Of a stretch of 64,000 bases of DNA, positions 30,951-43,089 are shown piece after piece. The position numbers and the translations under genes are program-made. Source of the DNA: Dacryopinax spathularia. Taxonomy: Eukaryota > Basidiomycota > Dacrymycetes > Dacrymycetales > Dacrymycetaceae. Numbering within the stretch: the stretch's first letter is position 1; the number at the start of each line of letters is the position of its first letter. The notes below the pieces were generated by a model, which was not told the DNA's origin, made no database searches, and saw only the letters and a list, made by a program, of their open reading frames with translations. The stretch covers positions 310,001-374,000 of the forward strand of contig JBBPFI010000009.1 of NCBI GenBank assembly GCA_037974965.1. The letters run 5' to 3'.

Positions 30951-33900
30951 ATGGCGTTCGAATCCCCGCGCAACCTCACCCCTACCGCCCTGACCCCATC
31001 CCGCCCCGCGCCCCCCACACCCCTCCAACGCCGCCCGACCGACCTCAGCCTGCCCATCTCCAACCCAATGCCGATCCACCTCACTTCCCAGCCTATCCAT
31101 TCCTCCTCCTCCTCCGCCTCCGCCTCAGCCTCGCAGTCCCTCCGCTCGTATTCGCCCAGTTTGGCGAGCAGCACCCCCAGCCTGGGGGGGAGCATGCGCC
31201 CGCTTACTGCTTCTAATGGAGGGAGTTATGGACGAGGGGAGGACCCGTATGCGGGGGGGATTGGGAGTATGGCTGTGGTGCAGAGTGGGTGGGTGCAGGT
31301 GAAGGAAGAGGGGTTTGCGGGCTTGTTTTGGCAGAGGAGGTATATGGTTCTTAGAGAGGGGAGCTTGAGCTTGCACAAGACCGAGGTGAGCTCTCCGTTC
31401 CTTCCTTCTCTCTTCTCCTCTCTTGCCCTCTCCATCCATCCCCTCCTACCCGGGATAGTATATCACGTATGAAAAGAATGCTAACGCATTCTTTTGTGCC
31501 CCCAGAGCTCCGGAGCAAGCAGCACCATCTCCCTGCGGGACATCCAATCCGTCTCGCGCGTCGAGCTCCGCCCCTACTGCCTGCTCATCGAGCTCACCGG
31601 CACTCGCAAACTCCACATCTCCTTCAAATCCGATGCCGAGCTGTACCAATGGCAAGAAGAGATCTACAGCCGCTCTCCCTCCGCTGGCGTCTCCCACCCG
31701 ACGGATTTCGTGCATAAGGTGCATGTAGGGTTCGACCCTGTTTCGGGGGCGTTCACGGGTCTGCCGGAACAGTGGACGAGGCTGCTTTCGGCGAGTCAGA
31801 TCACGAAGGAAGACTATGCGAAGAACCCGCAGGCTGTGCTAGACGTCCTGGAGTTCTACACCGATCGGCAGAAACGCGAGGCCGAAGGGGGGGACCTAAC
31901 GGTCGCAGCACCGGCAAACGCGGCCGTCGTCACTCGTCCGCCTGCGGCGCCGGGCCGGTTTGCAGGTGGGACGGGATTGGGAGGACAGATCGCGCAGCAA
32001 CGATCTGGGGAAGCAGGGTCGAGCAACACGAGCCTCAACACGCTCGGTACGAGCACCACTTCCTCTGCTGCCGGTGCGGCAGGGGGGGAAGGGGGAAGGC
32101 AGCAGGCAACAAGGCAAGACACTGCCCCAGCAGGCATAGACACGCGGAGCGCAGAGACCAGACTGAAAGAGCTCACCCTGGCCAGCTCGGCGGCCAGGCC
32201 GCTGCCTCAGGCTTCTCGCCCCGCGCCTCCGCCGCCCGGGGGCCAGCGCGCCCCAGTGCAAGCTAGTCGACCTGCTCCTCCCCCGCCAGGACAGAGAGAA
32301 CGGGGAAAAGCAGCTCAAGCACCAGACCACACGATACGGAAAGAGGCGATCAGTTCTCCGCTTAACGTTCCCTCTTCCGGAGCTAACGACGACCGCGCAC
32401 CGTCTCCCGCTGAGCGGCCTGCTCTGACGCCAGCCAAGTCTGACCCCATCCCCACAGCAGTGAAGCCCCTGCAAGCAGCCAAGAAACTCCCCCCTCCCTC
32501 CTCCTCCCCCTCCTCCGGCCCCTCCCCTGCCTCCGCCGCCGCCCCCTCAGCCTCCTCAACGTCCACGTCAGCAGCAGACGCCCTCTCGAAACTAGAAGCC
32601 AAATCCCCCGAAGGCCTCGCCGCCCAACGCGAACGCGAACTCAAAAAGAAAGCAGAAGAAGAAAAACGGATCTCGAGTCTGAACGAAGTGCAGATCATGG
32701 ACCGGATGAGGGCTGTTGTGGATCGGGAGAACCCGAGGGAATTGTATGCGCGGATTAGGAAGATTGGGCAGGGGTGCGTCTTTGTGTTTGGTTTTCTGGT
32801 TTTGCTTGTCTTTTGCTTTTCTTTTCTTTTCTGGGGGTCTGGGGGCTGCGAGGGCTCTGCCTTTTTTTCTTTGTCTTGCTCGGTATGCTCTGCTGGGCTC
32901 TGCTGGGCTCTGCTCGCTCCGTTCCGCTTTCCTCTGCCGTTTTCAAGACAACAGAACTATGTCGTGCTGACTTGTTTCGTTCGCGTGCAGAGCCTCCGGC
33001 CACGTCTGGGTCGCGAAAAGCAATCTCGACGGGAAGAAGGTCGCCATTAAGCAGATGGACCTGTCCCATCAGCCGAGGAAGGAGCTGATCGTTAATGAGA
33101 TCATGGTCATGAAGGAGTCGCAGCATCCGAATATCGTAAGTCTCTCTCCTTCCTCTTCTTTCTTCGTACCTCTTCCGTCTCCTTTGCCCTCTCCTGTCGT
33201 CCCCATCCCATCCTTTTCCTTTTTATCACATCTCCCGCCGAACACCAATGTCTTTCCGTATCCCCACCGATTCTTTCATGAGATGTATACTAACACGGAT
33301 GCGTGCAGGTCAACTTCATCTCCTCCTACCTCGTGAACGCAAACGAGCTCTGGGTCGTGATGGAGTACATGGAGGGCGGCGCGCTAACGGACGTGATCGA
33401 GCATAACGTGCTCAGCGAGGACCAGATCAGCGCTATCTGCCTTGAGACGTGCAAGGGCCTTTGTCATCTGCATGAGCAGAGCATCATACATCGGGATATC
33501 AAGAGTGATAACGTGCTGCTTGATGCTCAGGGTCGGGTGAAGATCAGTACGTGCCCTCTCTTAACTTTTGTTCTGGGTGCAGGTCGTGGAAGCGGCAGAT
33601 GCTGATACGCTCCGCAGCGGACTTTGGCTTCTGCGCCAAGCTTACCGAGACCAAGTCCAAGCGCGCAACAATGGTCGGCACGCCCTACTGGATGGCGCCC
33701 GAAGTCGTCAAGCAAAAAGAGTACGGCGCGAAAGTGGACATCTGGTCACTGGGGATCATGGCGATCGAGATGATCGAGAAGGAGCCTCCGTACCTGGACG
33801 AAGAGCCGCTCAAGGCGCTGTACCTCATTGCGACGAATGGGACGCCGACGTTGAAGAACCCGGAGCAGCTGAGTAGGGAGCTGAAGAGCTTTTTGAGCGT

Positions 33901-34127
33901 GTGTTTGTGTGTGGACGTCAAGAGTCGGGCGACGGCGGATGAGCTCCTGAGGGTACGTCCTGCTCCATCTCTCTCTCCTTACTTTTCGTCTCTGCCTCCT
34001 TGCCTTGCACTCCTGTTTTTTTTCGGTGCTGACGAAATACGTGCAGCACGAGTTCTTCCAGCTTGCGTGCTCGCCGCAGCAGGGTCTTGCGCCTCTTCTG
34101 AGGTGGAGGAACAACCAGAACGCCTGA
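30951..34127 (+). CDS. CLA4: PAK-family Ser/Thr kinase, Cla4 type (PH-CRIB-kinase)
   Basis: Six exons (30951-31385, 31506-32773, 32991-33135, 33309-33546, 33618-33952, 34047-34127; all phases agree) give about 833 residues. A PH domain spans about 110-203 ([20 protein letters not shown]...). A CRIB motif follows at about 207-236 ([15 protein letters not shown]). A 320-residue Ser/Ala/Pro-rich linker with PPPG proline motifs leads to the kinase domain at about 562-830, with [13 protein letters not shown] (Gly loop), VAIKQM (Lys), [11 protein letters not shown] and [13 protein letters not shown] followed by CRIB distinguishes Cla4-type from Ste20-type PAKs. Cla4 is a Cdc42/Rac effector controlling polarity, septin organisation and cytokinesis at the cell cortex. 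Confidence 0.95.
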
Positions 34128-35015
34128 TCCGACCCACTTACACGCTGCACGATCGACTAGACGAAACCCAAATGGAAAAATCTCGATGTGCTCCTATATG
34201 CGGATGTGCGGAAACGAAGATGGAGATGGGAAAGATGTACGAGTATGACCGTCGCTGCTGCTGTTGTGCCAGGGGTGGCTGGACGGTGTGACGGTGGGAG
34301 GGGTAGATGTTGCGTGTAGGTGTAGGTGTAGGGTGCGGAGGATGTTGATTAGAAACGCGTTTCCTTTTCCTCTTTTCCCTTTTCTCGCTGTTCTCTCTGT
34401 TCTGATTCCGTCTGCTGTGCTTGCGTTCCTCTTGATTATGAATGAGAATGATGCGTGATGATGTTTTTATGCTACGTAGGGTGGGGAAATGAATGCTTGT
34501 TAGAACTCCGGTTTTTGACGGGCTGGGTATATGCGCTTGGTTGCGAGTGAGGGGCGCGACGCGTCTGTTTCAGTTGGAGACGCGAAAATATATGCTGCGT
34601 TCGTTGTCTCACTCGATCCTGGCGTCTCACTCTCCGAACTGCTGATGATGGATGGATGGCTTCGTCTTTGGCTGCGAGAGATCGATGTGGACTCTTCTTG
34701 GCTTTGCTGGGCAGCATATCTAGGTGATACTACGAACGGGGAGGACGACAACGTCGGCGTGTGCTGAGCTCGTCGCCTTCATGCCCAAGAAGGGCAACCA
34801 GGGCAATCGACAGTGTCTCAGAACGAGCAAGCCAGCTCGTCATCGTTGGCCAGTCTTGAAGCTTGGTCTCGTCGCGATCGAACGACCCGCTCGTCTCTCA
34901 TGCGCGAAGGAGAGACAGGACGCGACACATATATGTAGGTGGGGGGCGGGGACTCAACGCGTCGCGTCTCCTCTTCTGCATATACGCGTACCCCTGCGAA
35001 CCCCTTTAGACTGAT
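34128..35015. other. Intergenic region after CLA4
   Basis: About 890 bases. It has the CLA4 3' region with a GTGTAGGTGTAGG repeat near 34313-34330. A Ser-rich 83-codon minus-strand frame (34751-34500) has no recognisable motif and I do not call it a gene. Several GACGCGTC/ACGCGT words occur at 34555-34580 and 34965-34995. Confidence 0.4.
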
Positions 35016-36046
35016 ATGAATACCACAAGGGTGTGTTGATCCGCTTCTCTGCGACCTGGTTATTAATTCGTTTGCAGTGCTGCGACGCCTGCAAGAAGCG
35101 AGAGGAGCGGAGGAAGAAGAACCCAGCGAGATATGGGGAGGTTGTTGAGTGCGGCGGGCCGGTTCGTGTCCCAGGAGGTAAACTCCGGTGCGCGCCGTGC
35201 AGAGAGAAGAAGACGGTCTGCTCTTTCGGTACCCGTAAGCTTTCCTTCGTTCAGAACGAGAGAGGGTATGCTCATGCCGGCGCACAACCCACAGCGTCGG
35301 TCGCGGATAGCCGGGCGAGCCTGGCGGATGTGAGCGTGACCGAAGGTACGTCAACTCTGGCTTCTCTCGTCTGATGCTATCACTCACGGCTGTACCGAAG
35401 AGGACAAGGAGTTCGTCCATGCGAGCTGGGCGACACTCAAGTCGCTCAAGAAGGAGCAGCTCATTCGCGTGTACAAGGCGACGTGGGACATGTACCGCGC
35501 CGAGGGCGGCATTTACAATCATCACCCACGACTAATCAAGGATTATCCTGCTCACACGCTCATTACCGGCATACTTTCTATGGCACACAAGATCCAGGGA
35601 GGCAAGCGCAAGGACAAGAAGGCGGCCATCCAGGACGAATGCCGAAACCCGGATGCAGATGTCGCCCGGGTCACGGACATGCTCAACAATCTTCGCATGA
35701 AGCTTCCCAAGATCAATGGGGATGACACTATTGTAATTGAGACCTCTGACATCGAGCCGGACGTCCCAATTGACGCAAGAAACCTCCGTCGCCATGTGAA
35801 CCTGAATAGCCTACCTGTCGAGTCCGCGCAAGCCGACATTGTGTACCGTGCGTGTCTTCCCGCATGCAATCTTTTCTGTACCGCTCTCAACCTCTGACAG
35901 CCTCCGCCGTCAAATCCTGCCAGTTTCCCGGCGAAGAGCTCGACGATGGCAAGGATCTTGGCGATGATGAGGCGAAGAGCATGCAGTGTATGAGCGCTGT
36001 CGTGTATAAGAAAACCCAAGAGCACGTCTGCGCGCAAAGCCAATAG
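35016..36046 (+). CDS. Cys-rich N-terminus hypothetical protein (possible zinc-binding)
   Basis: A five-exon model (35016-35030, 35078-35234, 35295-35345, 35401-35847, 35901-36046; phases agree, introns 47-60 nt) gives 271 residues. It starts MNTTRCCDACKKREERRKKN and continues to RCAPCREKKTVCSFG. Clustered Cys pairs (CCxxC, C, CxxC, C) could bind zinc, and the basic stretch between them could bind nucleic acid. The rest is charged and has no recognised domain; it includes EQLIRVYKATWDMYRAEGG and acidic segments. The first exon is only five codons and is the least certain part. It lies just upstream of a decayed protein kinase gene on the same strand. Function unknown. Confidence 0.6.
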
Positions 36047-36113
36047 CTCCGAAGGTAAGATGATCGCGTGGCAAGAGTGTCTGCGTCATCTGATGCCTGA
36101 CGACTAGCGGACA

Positions 36114-37290
36114 ATGCCTGCCAGGATCGCGAAGTTGCTCCTTCCTGGCGACGAGCTACCTGGATCTGTCTCCCTTGAGGAGGGCAATATCGATGACAAT
36201 GCGCTGCAACTGGTTCACAAGCTTGGTAAAGGCACCTTCAAGACGTGAGTATCTGATCTGGCCTGTTAAGCGGGGGCTAACTGCAACGTAGGGTATATGC
36301 CGCGATCTACCGCCGCAAGGACTGCGTTGCTTGCAGAATCTTCCGTGGACCGGGGCAAGACGACATCCATGAAGTCAGGTATCTGTCAGCCCTGAAGCAC
36401 CCGAATATCGTGAGATTTGTAGCTATCAGCCCGGATCTCTGCTCCTGCTCACACTGACCTTGAGATCAGATCGGCTTCAGCCCGGAAATGCGTTACGGCA
36501 TGCGTATGTTGCTGCTTGAGCGAGCGCTCTGCAGCCTAGATGACTACTTCGAGGAGTTCTGCCCTGAAGCACCGGACGTCCTGAAGAGGGTATGTTAAGC
36601 TGTGCCCGCTTCATTCCGCTTGCTTTAATGGGTCAACCAGACGAGCTTCATGCGCGACATGGCAGCCGGAGTTGCCGCCCTTCATCGTCAGAAGATTATA
36701 CATCGCGACATCAAAGCACATAACCTCCTCATCTTCGAAAACGGAGTTCTCAAAAAATCCGATTCGCAACAATCACAAGGTGATCGACTGCGACTGGAAT
36801 CGGTCCGCACTTCGTCGGCTCGCATGAGTGGATAGCACCGGAGATGAGAAAGTGGCTCACTTACACTGACAAAGCGGACGTCTGGTCGTGTGGCCGCGTA
36901 TACTACGACATCATGACATAGAACAGCACTACGCCGATTGGAGCTTTTCATAACCGATGGTGCGAGTTCTGTATGATCGTTCATTGATTTCTGACTGATT
37001 TGCGTCCCTAGACCTCACCTGTCACTTGTGCCGATTTCGGCCCCTCTTCGGTCAAGGATTGACCCGCATGACCCAGTATATGTAGGACGAGGATGCAGCC
37101 GAGCACCCTACGATGCCCTGCGCTTGAACCTACTTGGATCATGTCATCAGAGACCAGAAGGGCGAGTACCAGATCAGCGACTGTGATTACCATGGTTACC
37201 GGATACTCAAACAGAAGGATTACATACGTTCAGGCAGTTGCCGAATAGCACACGCCCTATTCTTCGTCATCACATAGGCAAACTAGCGCT
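36114..37290 (+). pseudogene. Protein kinase pseudogene
   Basis: Exons 36114-36244, 36292-36409, 36470-36589 and 36641 onward splice cleanly and encode a kinase N-lobe and catalytic loop: KLGKGTFKTVYAAIY (Gly loop), CVACRIF (Lys of VAIK replaced by Arg), LKHPNIIGF, and HRQKIIHRDIKAHNLLI with intact HRD and Asn. After ENGVLKK the frame breaks. In the next frame a D-C-D-W stands where DFG belongs, and downstream WIAPEMRKW...KADVWSCGRVYYDIMT (activation loop to subdomain IX) is in yet another frame and ends early. Further scraps (HVIRDQKGEYQISDCDYHGY) run to about 37290. Without the VAIK Lys and DFG it could not be an active kinase. Confidence 0.75.
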
Positions 37291-37649
37291 GTTTCGCTTG
37301 CAAGCCGCCGAAGGAGCAGCCGAGCATGCCGAAGTAGATAGCTTGAGATGAACAACCGTCACCTTACAATGCTGCAAGTATCTATTACCCGATGTGCCCG
37401 ATGTGGCACCGAAACATCGGAGGTGGCAGTGCAACTCGACGCGTTGGGCGATCATTGTTCGGCAGACGCGTCCCGTCTCTGAAAACGGTCATTGTCTGTC
37501 GACCAAGGCCACGCTATTGTCGTGCGTCCGCCTCCTGCCCTATTGTCGTGCGCCTCCTGCACAGCAGCGCTGGCGGCGGATATAAACCTGCCTGCGAACG
37601 CTTGAGCGAGGGTACATCCTCTTTCTTCCCCTTCCAAGCCTTACTTACT
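37291..37649. other. Promoter region of the full-length FunK1 gene
   Basis: About 360 bases. GATATAAACC at about 37578-37587 is a TATA-like word ~65 bases before the ATG, followed by a CT-rich leader. Nothing else seen. Confidence 0.5.
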
Positions 37650-40040
37650 ATGGCCAGCGCTCCTCAGACCCCTGTGAAACCACGCCAAGCGCCGACTGCG
37701 CCACCTACGACACAGCCCAAGCAGAAAGTGACCTCCCAGGATCGGTACTCTTCGATCGATGCAACCCTAGAGGAGCTCCGGCCCGTCATGCTTGAAGAGG
37801 CTCGCTTGGTCCAAGTGCCATACGAGTATTTCAAGACGCTGCTGCCCACACCGCCGAGTACCGTTGGCGAGTCATGGGACGAGGTCTTTACATCCTTGGG
37901 CGCCCGTGAGAAGAGCGAAATTTGCGACCTCCCTGCTTGGGATCAACTCCCTGGAGGGAGCCAGTTCGGCGGGCACGAAACCAAGGTCTTCGATTCGCTT
38001 GAGCCGATTTTCAAGAAGACTCTTGAAGTCCTCGAGAGCGTATTTGGCCACAAGCTGAAACGCGAGTCTACGCTGCTTCTGCAACCGAACTCGACGCCCG
38101 CCTCGGACACGAAACGCAACACATCACGACCCGACGGTGTGATGCTGGCGGTGAAGGACGGAGAACCGGTCATCGCGTATGCGTGGGGAAACATCTTGGT
38201 GGTGTACGAGTTCAAGAAGCTTGACGGGAAGGATTTGGACGGAGAGATGGGCAAGCAGGCAAGCGTTTCATGAACACAAGTGCTGCGTCCATGTATTGAC
38301 CTCTTCATCGCAGAACGCTGAACAGGTTATCTGGGGTCTGCAGCATATGCTGTGGGCCAACCCCGATCGTCGATTCGCCTTTGCCATTACGATTGAGGGC
38401 GAATCGGTGCGACTGTGGCTTGCGCATCGAGCTGCAGTTCTCGTCAGTGAGAAGTTTAGACTCCAAGAAGTGAGTGCTCTCTGTCGAAGGGATCATGCCA
38501 TTGACATTGTCGGTGCAGGACAAGCTGGAGCTCCCGCGGGTGTTTGCCGCGCTAGCATTTGCAGCAACAGAAGAGCTCGGAAAGGACCCGACGATGGTAC
38601 CGAAGGGAGACGGACCCCTACCATTCCACGTCACTGTTGGCGACGACACGTACCAGCTGCACGATATCATCGCAGATCATCGAGCGAGAGCACTTCATGG
38701 CAGCGCCTGCCGTGTGTTCCGTGCGACGAGAGTCGGCGAATCACCCACGAACGGCGAGTCACCGAAAGAGTATGCCATCAAAGACGTGTGGCGAAATACC
38801 AGTCGCACGCCCGAGGGCGAAATCTTCTCTCGCGTCATTGACGACATCAAGAAGATCCAAGATCAGCTTAATCTACCTGCCGGAACCGAAATCCTCGACT
38901 ATTTCGTCGATATTGTCGGTGCGGGTGACGTTCGAGTGGCTGGCCAAGTCGATGACACGTTCGAGCTGATCATGCGAGGCCGGGAGCTGCCTGTGACCGC
39001 CAAGTGGATAGAGACCGGGAAGCCACGATTGAGCCCCGAGACAGTGTCCAAGGGCAGCCATAGATCGGTAGAACCCAACTCCGAGGCACCGCACGGACGC
39101 CCGGTTGTTGGACATGGTCCACCGAACGATGGATCGGGTGGCCGCGTTGTGATCCCTCCTCGTTCCCACTATCGAACTTCCATGCGTAATGTGGGCAAAC
39201 CTCTGCATCATATTGGAGACTTATGCATCGCTTTCAAAGCCCTTGCTCATGTCGTTCAAGGTGTGTTTCTGCGGTAACAGACGATGATTGGTAATGCTGA
39301 TCATGGCTGCATAGCGTGCAAAATGATGTGCCAGGCCGGATGGAATCACCGGGACCTGTCAACGGGCAACATCATTGTAGATGCCGCTGGCCGAGGGCGT
39401 CTGGGCGATCTCGAATTCGCGAAGAAATTCATGAGTGAGGACGGGGGCCATGCAGAGAGGACGGTTCGTTGGCCTCGAACATAGCAAGGCTTTTCTTGCT
39501 GAATCTCGCATGCAGGGTACATTAGACTTCATGGCCATCGAAGTGGTCGAGAACAGGTACAAATACGAAAGCTATGCCGCGCGCAAGGCTGGTGCGTCAC
39601 GCGAGGTCGCTGGAGTGCGGCACAGTGCTGGTCACGATCTTGAATCGGTTTGGTGGATTGCTGTGTTCCTGCTTTACAATACTGTCGTCGGAGAGGCGAC
39701 CAGTGACCGGGAGGCGGCTCGGCAACAACGAGGTCGGATGACAGCATACTTCGAACAAGGTAATCGGGTCTCCGAATTCACCAGTGACGACTTGGTTGGA
39801 CGCCTCCTGGTGGACTTTCCCAACCGGCAGTTGTATGAGGCTGCAATCGATCTCTTCTATGCCATGCTAGCAGCACTCCAAGGTCGATACCGGGTCTTCG
39901 AGGGCGAAATCGAGGATAAACGAGACAATCAGGTTTTCCTACCTACGCACGATCTTTTCATTGAATCTTTCATCAAGTTGAGCGATCACTTCAAGGGCGT
40001 CAGCTGCAAGACCGTGCACGGAGTGCTGAAACGTGACTAG
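37650..40040 (+). CDS. Fungal-type protein kinase (FunK1), full-length copy
   Basis: Five exons (37650-38258, 38314-38469, 38519-39260, 39315-39463, 39516-40040; all phases agree) give about 726 residues. The long N-terminal region has SRPDGVMLA and VVYEFKKLDG, typical of the FunK1 family. The kinase C-lobe has ACKMMCQAGWNHRDLSTGNI, with catalytic HRD and Asn, then GRLGDLEFAKKF in place of DFG, as usual in FunK1. It continues GTLDFMAIEVV, GHDLESVWWIAVFLLYNTV and a C-terminal FIKLSDHFKGVSCKTVHGVL. Intron 1 appears to use a GC donor (CAG|GCAAGC); a GT donor six bases downstream is an alternative. FunK1 kinases are expanded in mushroom-forming fungi and associated with multicellular development; the substrate is unknown. 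It heads a tandem array of truncated copies. Confidence 0.88.
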
Positions 40041-40480
40041 CCGGTCACGACACAAAAGCAATCAGCAGCCGAACCGTGAAGTATTGCGTTTCATTCTGGT
40101 GCACCAGTAGCACAGCAGGATACCGTACAGTAGTAGATCTCCACATGCCAATCCATACCCCTTTCCCCCTTCGCGTTCCTGACAGAATGACCTGCGTAGT
40201 CCGCCGCAATGCGACTCTGTCTATCCCGGATATAAGGAACTGTGCTCCCAGTTCCTCTACAAGAAGGACAGTGGGCCGTTGAGGATCTCGAGGCAAATCA
40301 TATGCAATCGGTGCTCGCGCTCATACGCGCTAGTACAAAACAGTCACACAAGGATACTGTGTGCATGTGATCGCAGGATGGGCGCGCGCGCAGAGCAGGG
40401 CAGGGCAAATGTGCTCATCTTCATTTTCGACCATCATGCGAACGCATGAATCACCTGAAGATTGACCCGCTTCTGTGCCT

Positions 40481-41374
40481 CATGCTCGCTCATCGTGCCC
40501 ACTACCGAACATGCATGAGCACGGCGGGCGAGCCCCTACATCGAGTTGGAGATCTTCATGCTGCGTTCCAAACGCTCGCCCACGTAGTCCAAGGTGAGCT
40601 TCTAACCTGATTCGGTTACTTGGCAATGCTGATCAAGCATGTATAGCATGCAAGATGATGTGCCAGGCCGGATGGAATCACCGAGACCTGTCGACGGGAA
40701 ACATCATTGTTGACGCCGCTGGCCGAGGGCGGTTGGGTGATCTTGAATTTGCGAAGAAATTCATGAGCGAAGACGGTGGCCATGCAGAAAGGACGGCAAG
40801 TAGAATCCAATCATCCTATGACGCGCCCTGACCAAACTCAACGTAGGGCGCTCTGGATTTCATGGCCGTAGAAGTCATCCAGAGGGACTACATGTTTGAG
40901 GGTTCTGACGTTCTTGCGTGGCGTGCAGTAAACGACAACGACGACGTAGGAGTGCGGCATAATGCTGGCCACGATCTCGAGTCCATCTGGTGGATTGCCG
41001 TATTCCTTCTCTATAATACGGTCACTGGAGACACGACTGATCAGGAGAAGGCTCGGGAACAAAGGGGTCGCATGAACATGTACTTCGAGACGTCGAACCG
41101 CGTCGGGCAATTTCTCAGCGATGGTCTTGTTGGAGGTCTCACGAAGGCGTTCCGGACCCCGCCCGTGCACAGCGTTCTGCTCGACATCTTTCGTCCGATG
41201 TTATTAGGACTGCAAGCTCATTACAGGGTCTTCGAACACGTTTTGGACAACCAACGAGACAACCACGTCTTCCTCCCCGTTCACGACATTTTCATCGAAT
41301 CGCTGAACAAGTTGAGCGACCATTTCAAGGGTGTGAATTGCAAAACCGTGCACGAAGTGCTGAAGCGCAATTAG
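40481..41374 (+). pseudogene. 5'-truncated FunK1 copy 2
   Basis: It starts at AHYRTCMSTAGEPLHRVGDL and continues through a GTGAG intron (from 40595 to 40646) into ACKMMCQAGWNHRDLSTGNI, then GDLEFAKKF and, after a second intron with a GC donor (ACG|GCAAGT), ALDFMAVEVIQ to the usual C-terminus ending VHEVLKRN. Catalytic loop residues are intact and the exons are open, but everything N-terminal of HYR (N-lobe, Gly loop, ATP-site Lys) is missing and I see no substitute. It is probably non-functional, or expressed as a C-lobe fragment. Confidence 0.75.
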
Positions 41375-41789
41375 CCGGTCACGACACAAAGGCATCTGGT
41401 AGCTGAACGGCGGAGATGATGCGTCTCATGCCCCTGCTCTCCAGGGAAAGTAGCACCGCAGTATATCGTCCAGTAGTATATCTCCCCACACCAATCCATA
41501 CCTCGTTTTCCCATTGAGCTCCTGCCGGTCGGGCACAACGATCCGTATAGCGGCCGCAAGGGGACTCGGTCTGTTTGGAAAATCAGAGAGCGAGCTTCCA
41601 AAATCTGTACGAGAAGGACAACGGACATCCAGGACATCAAGGCAAATTAAAGACGATGGGTGCTCTCGATAACTAGTACACAGTCCCGTCACGTGGTCGC
41701 TTGACGGACGCGTGTAGGGCCAGAGCGAATGCGCTCGTACAGTATTGTCGGCCACCGTCGCATGAACCACCTTTTGATAAATCAACTGC

Positions 41790-42687
41790 TGGGCGTCATG
41801 CTTGTTGGTCGTATTCACTACCGGGCATGCGAAAGCAGTGTGGGCGAGCAACTACATGGAGTTGGTGATCTTCATGATGCGTTCCAGACGCTCGCCCATG
41901 TTGTCCAAGGTGAGTTTCTACCCTGAATCAGTTAACTGCAATGCTGAGGAAGCATGTATAGCATGCAAGATGATGTGCCAGGCCGGATGGAATCACCGAG
42001 ACCTGTCGACGGGGAATATCGTTGTTGACGCCACTGGGCGAGGGCGATTGGGCAATCTTGAATTTGCTGAGAGATTCATGAGCGGATTTCTTGGCAATTC
42101 AGAAAGGACGGTAAATCCCTTGCAATCTTACTATGACTTCGCCTTGATGAAGCTCAACGCAGGGTACTTTGGATTTCATGGCCGTGGAGGTCATACAGAG
42201 GAAGTACAAGTTTGAAGGCCTCGCCATGAAGGCCTCGCTTTCATTACACGAGGCGGTAGCAGGAGTGCGGCACAATGCCGGACATGATCTTGAATCCATC
42301 TGGTGGATTGCCGTCTTCCTGCTCTACAACACGGTCGTTGGAGAGACAACTGATCAGATAACGGCTCGACAACAGAGGGATCGCATGACTGCATACTTCG
42401 AGTTCTCGAACCGGCTTGACGAATTCACGAATTCCAGCCTTGTTGACGGCCTCTTGATCGACTTCCCAGCAGCGCCAGTGAACGGGGCGGTGATCAATCA
42501 CTTTTACCCAATGATGGCAGCGCTTCAAGCTCGGTACAAGCTCTTCGAGGCGGTTGCTAGGGATCAACGGGACAACCATGTCTTCCTGCCCATCCATGAC
42601 CTTTTCATCGAATCTTTCACCAAGCTGAGCGATCTCTTCAAAGGGATCAGCTGGAAGACGGTCCACGAAGTACTGAAGCGCAAGTAG
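41790..42687 (+). pseudogene. 5'-truncated FunK1 copy 3
   Basis: It has the same truncation as copy 2. It starts at IHYRACESSVGEQLHGVGDL, then ACKMMCQAGWNHRDLSTGNI with HRD intact; GDLEFA has become GNLEFA. The second intron here uses a normal GT donor (ACG|GTAAAT). The last exon (from 42163) is open for ~175 codons: GTLDFMAVEVIQRKYKFEG to VHEVLKRK. From GHDLES onward it is nearly identical to copy 4, showing recent exchange between the two. Confidence 0.75.
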
Positions 42688-43089
42688 CTGGTCACCACAC
42701 ATGAGCATCCGGCAGCCGAACAGTGGAATGACGCGTTGCATTCCGGTCCTCACGCCGAGAGAATATAGCCCCGCAGTATACCGTACAGTAGTAGATGTCC
42801 ACATGCCATGTCGTGTTCCTCCCTACTATGCGTTTCCGCTCTAGACCGGAAAATTCACAAGCTGAAGGCTAAGTCAGTATGGCGTTACCGATCCTCCAAA
42901 GAGCGGCTGGTCAGAGCAAAATTAGTAACTTTCACGAGAACCTCACACGTGGTTGTCGGCGAATAGCCACAATGGCCAGAACGCAGGGGCACACGGGATG
43001 TTATGTTCGGGGCTGTCATGATACCAGCGCCGACGACTCCTGCTATGTACATGTGTCCTTGATGAAGCACCAAAAGAGGGATCTTGAAC

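Noticed and set aside
34500-34751. Ser-rich 83-codon minus-strand frame after CLA4
   Set aside because: No motif or paralogue in the window; length within chance expectation for GC-rich DNA.
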